A stretch of DNA of 64,000 nucleotides from Apus apus (taxonomy: Eukaryota > Chordata > Aves > Apodiformes > Apodidae), in NCBI RefSeq assembly GCF_020740795.1, contig NC_067284.1, positions 100,245,440-100,309,439 on the forward strand, in the 5' to 3' direction. Positions within the stretch are counted from its first letter, which is position 1. Each line of letters opens with the position of its first letter. Shown one piece after another: positions 60,501-64,000 of this stretch. The translations under genes were made by a program, and so were the position numbers. The notes under the pieces are model-generated. The model saw nothing but the letters and a program-made list of their open reading frames with translations. It searched no databases and was not told the origin of the DNA.

Positions 60501-63500
60501 TCAGGTTATAAAAATATTACCCAGGAAAGCATTAGCAGGTTCTTAGTTTGAAAGGGACACCAGATCCCTTTGAACTGGTAACCTTCTCCTCGCATGGACC
60601 CCAGGTACCTGCTGTGTCCAGCCAATAACCTGCTTAGGCAGAAACCTGGTCCGTCTTTCACAAGTGGTGCCCTGATTTGGATAAGCCCCAGGCACTGTGC
60701 TGTAATAAACAAGGTTAATAATAATCCTGCTAATGGCTAGATCAACAACATCAGAGTCAATCAAGCATGCCCACCCTCGGACCTCAAACCCAGCCTCTCT
60801 ATATATAACATCCCAACAGAGTAACCTTTCTTTACCAAAGCAGCTGATTGACTGTTTATCTAGTGTTTAAGCATTCATCACTAGTTTTCAAATCAGCCAG
60901 CTGATGTTTCGTGATTTATATATATGATGAAAGATGCAAAGATGATGAAAGGTACTTACATATATATATGAAAGATGCAAACTTTCACTTCAGGAGAGTG
61001 ACTTGCACAAAGTCTGTGCTCGCCTTAAGGAAGTCATCAATACCTACCACTCTTGCACACCTGTATTCAGCCATGGGCAGCTCTTCTCCAGTTCCACTTT
61101 TCTAGTTGGTCTTCTCCATTCAGACCCTGGTAATACAACCTCTGGTTCAGATGCTATCTAATGAGCAGATCTGTCAAAACAAATGGCAGTGAAAGAGCCA
61201 GCAGCTCTGCTTATTTTAAAGAAATTTGGAACATAATCATTCAGGGGGATAATAAAGGCAGAAAGGGAATTTCCCTGGACAGGCTTGTTCTGAGGGGGGC
61301 TGCTAGCACAGATACAGAGAAGTCCAAGATACAGACAAGGTTAGGTCCAATCTTTAAATTCATTTAAACTGTTTCACAGATCCTAAATGCTCCTCTGGAC
61401 ACTTTGTTGGGTAAGGTGCTTATTTCAGGGTTCCAGCTCTCGTTTTTTGCAAGCTTTGCAGCTAGGGGAGCTGTGCTTCTTAAGCCTTTATCCTCACCAA
61501 AATGCATCAGGGGTCAAAAAGACTGTGTAGGCCAATATTCAGAAAATGCTGCCACTCTAAACAGGTGCCACCTTGATGCTTTGCAATCTAGTCTGTAAAT
61601 AGAGCTGGCTAGCAACTTTTAGCAAGGTACTTGCCCAAAGGGCCAAGACAGCTCTTTTGTAGCAATAGAAGGAACAGTTTTCTGAACCATAGCAGACACA
61701 GAATGGTTATGAAGTATGATGATGCCTGGTATCTGGTATTTGGTTTTTGATTGAGTTTTGGTGTTGTGTTTTTAATTGTAGCAGCTCTGTATGCATGCAT
61801 CTAAGCTCTGTCTGGTTCATTCATCTAGTAAAAATGATCACATCCTCCTTCTCTGTCCAATTCAGGTAATTGTGTCACGTGTTTAGAAATGGACCATGAA
61901 TCAGATTAATTTTCCTTTTCTTGGCAGCACTGGAAGAAGGGGCTCTGTCCTTCAAACACAAAGTATTTGCTTTAGTTCTTAGATTGACCTTCTTCTCAGG
62001 TAAAATCCTCAGCTTAAGCTCTAAATCCTTGAGGGAGGAAAAAGAGTCAGCTTTTCTGAAAGAATCTGTGACAGAGTGTTAAACTGTAAACACCCCTGGA
62101 CAGCTTTTCTCTTCACACAGGCAGAGCATTCAGCCCGCAACAGCTCAGCCAGCCCACTGTACTTCACTGACTTTTCACTTTCCTCCTACATTCTAACAAG
62201 TTGATGTTTCTTCATGAAGCCCACACTTCTCAAATTACTCAGGGGGGAACTTAATTTATCAGTCTGAAGGTCTGGGAAATAACAGAGGCCACACCTCCTG
62301 ATTCAGCCTCGATTTGCAAGATTTGCCTTACTACTGGACAATGTGCATTGTGTTTCCCATCAATGTTATTAATTTCTGCTGAGAAGTGACTTATCAGAGA
62401 GAGATGACTGAAAAAGAACAGAAAGATCAAAATGTATTCCTATCTAATTTCTTCTCATAGTCTGGTCAGATGTAGTTTTCTATTTCCATTGTTTGGGGTA
62501 ATTAAAATAAGTTTCAGTTACTGTATTAGATACAATTCTAGTCAGAAATTCCCCTAGATGATACCTATAGGCAGAATTCTTTAAAATTTATTTACAATGT
62601 CACTTCTGTGATACTATGATATAGGTCTGGGCTTTTTTTTTTTCTTCTGCTGGGAAGCACAAGGAAAAGAAACAGTCTTTCTTGGTTCTTTGGGGTATTA
62701 TTTTGCTTTGTGGGTTTGTTTGTCTTTTTCTTTTTCCTTTTCCTGGTAGAGCTACTGAAAATTGTAAATCTTGCCTTTGTTTTTCTTGGCCTTGGGTGAC
62801 AGAGGAAGATGAATGGAATCTCTGCTGGCACTTAAAGGAGAAAATAGGCAGTGCCTTTAATGGAAATATTTTAATTTATGTTCTTTAGCAGACTGCATTA
62901 AAACTTAAAATTTTAAGAAGCCTTCAAGAAAAAAAAACAACACAAAACCAATCAGTAATCAAGCCCAGAATTTTGAGTGTTTGAGTTACAACATTTTTCA
63001 TCTTGCTTACGTTATGAAAAGACTAAAGCAATAGCAGAACACGTTAATTCACTTTGTTTGTCATCCTTTAACATGACTGTATGATGCTTCAGAGAGAACA
63101 GCCAAGATAAGGATCTCTCTGGATATGACTGAGAGAACTGAGTGATGCAAAAAGCAAAGGCTCTGGCGGAGAGGAAGGCTCTTCTTCCTTTAAGGACAGC
63201 AAGTTCAGAGTACTGCTGCCAGGACTTCATACAAAAGGGCAGAATATCTGTCATAGCTTGCATGGATTAGGCCAACATTTGTTAATCGATCTTATTTTGG
63301 AGGGTAGAAGATGCCCCGGAAGAATAATGTGGATCCTTACCAGCAATCTTTCCTTTGAACACTCTGCTCTTCTGCCCACAGGGACAGAAGCTGATGTACT
63401 GGTAAAAATGAAATTATTACCAGTGTGTTATCATTCCTACTTTTGTTAGGCAAACAGTTTCTAATGAAATAAGAACTTAAATCAGCCTTCTTCTCTATTG

Positions 63501-63555
63501 TCAAGAATAAATAAAATTAACAAAAGGCTTGAAAGAAAGAGCTTATTAAAAAGGC
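57598..63555. other. No gene recognised
   Basis: AT-rich DNA with a T run at about 60167-60183. A plus-strand frame at 59810-60028 meets a gtgagc donor after 59937 but lacks a convincing acceptor. At about 60540-60890 a TATATATA-containing patch with a CCAAT and AATAAA could be a worn LTR, but no ends could be drawn. Confidence 0.35.
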
Positions 63556-63660
63556 ACCTATTTCTGAAGCAAGTAGCATCATTTGCCACTAGAGATAGAA
63601 ACTTGGATTAGGTGGCTTGCAAGCCTGATCCAACCTGCTAATGTCTACATTCCTATGTTT
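63556..63660 (+). mobile_element. Old LINE 3' scrap (CR1/L3-like)
   Basis: Short diverged segment with ggattaggtggcttgcaagc and ctgatccaacctgctaatgt followed by tcctatgtttt, which resembles old CR1/L3 ends. Low certainty. Confidence 0.4.
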
Positions 63661-64000
63661 TATGTACACTGTTTTTTCCCCAATGAGCGCTCAAGATGAA
63701 AATCTGGCTGCATTCAAGGCTTCCATGAGCTGCTGAGCATTTGGATGCAGAGGTTAGCTGTGGTTGTCTGTAGGGACTTCTCATCACCACACGTCTTCAC
63801 AGATCTTGGTTTCAATTGCAACTACAAGCAGAAGTTCCAGAACAGCACAAGACAGTTCCTCAAATTGTTCCTAAAATAGGGAAGTAAAAGAAAGCTGGCG
63901 AGACTTCCAGGGCTAGCACAGACGATAGCCCCATTCACATGCTATGCCATTCTTGTTGAGTGCTCCTGTCACCCAGATTTTTGGGCTTCCCCATCCTTGA
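63661..64000. other. No feature seen
   Basis: Ordinary AT-rich sequence to the window edge; nothing recognised. Confidence 0.5.

Noticed and set aside
60025..60546. 173-codon plus-strand frame
   Set aside because: Runs through a T homopolymer (Phe run) and has no known motif.
1..64000. CRISPR arrays, bacterial operons, tRNA or rRNA genes
   Set aside because: The sequence is avian nuclear DNA; no spaced direct repeats of CRISPR type and no cloverleaf or rRNA-like segment was seen.

Overview
The window is vertebrate and almost certainly avian. It carries several CR1 LINE 3' ends with the typical ATTCTATG-type termini, ERVL-type endogenous retroviruses of the bird type, small introns and GC-rich CpG-island promoters in AT-rich, gene-poor DNA. 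Most of the 64 kb is intronic or intergenic. Long reading frames in the CpG islands, the minisatellite and the repeats are not genes.

The locus can be placed from two anchors. On the minus strand at 3282-3293 there is a 12-base first coding exon, Met-Pro-Lys-Pro followed at once by a consensus GTAAGT donor. This is the first exon layout of the ezrin/radixin/moesin genes. On the same strand at 29401-29510 and 28670-28865 lie two adjacent exons of a RhoGAP domain whose closest remembered relative is TAGAP. In human, EZR and TAGAP are neighbours on one strand, so the window is read as an avian EZR-TAGAP interval: EZR intron 1 (1-3281), EZR promoter (about 2600-3950), intergenic DNA with an orphan TATA/CCAAT promoter (about 19.4-20.2 kb) and a candidate terminal exon (23.0 kb), the TAGAP-like exons (28.7-29.5 kb), then a third CpG island (35.8-36.8 kb) that starts an unidentified transcript.

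The most striking object is at 41223-44091. It is an ERVL-type element on the minus strand with an intact 692-codon partial pol (end of RT, RNase H, integrase) and one 700-bp LTR. It has no 5' LTR. Its 5' end is instead an inverted copy of the U5 terminus, so the element has 43-bp terminal inverted repeats and is flanked by a 5-bp target duplication (gaagg). The rearrangement therefore appears to predate integration, and the predicted start codon lies inside the inverted U5 copy. A second, strongly deleted ERVL-like provirus lies at 31.9-33.1 kb.

Other structure includes a nine-unit 20-bp dimeric minisatellite next to the RhoGAP exon, a 22-bp triplication in EZR intron 1, a poly(A)-tailed retrocopy-like segment at 24.9-25.35 kb, and an orphan 89-base exon candidate at 47.3 kb. 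The right-hand 28 kb beyond the third CpG island holds no recognised coding exon and may be one long intron.
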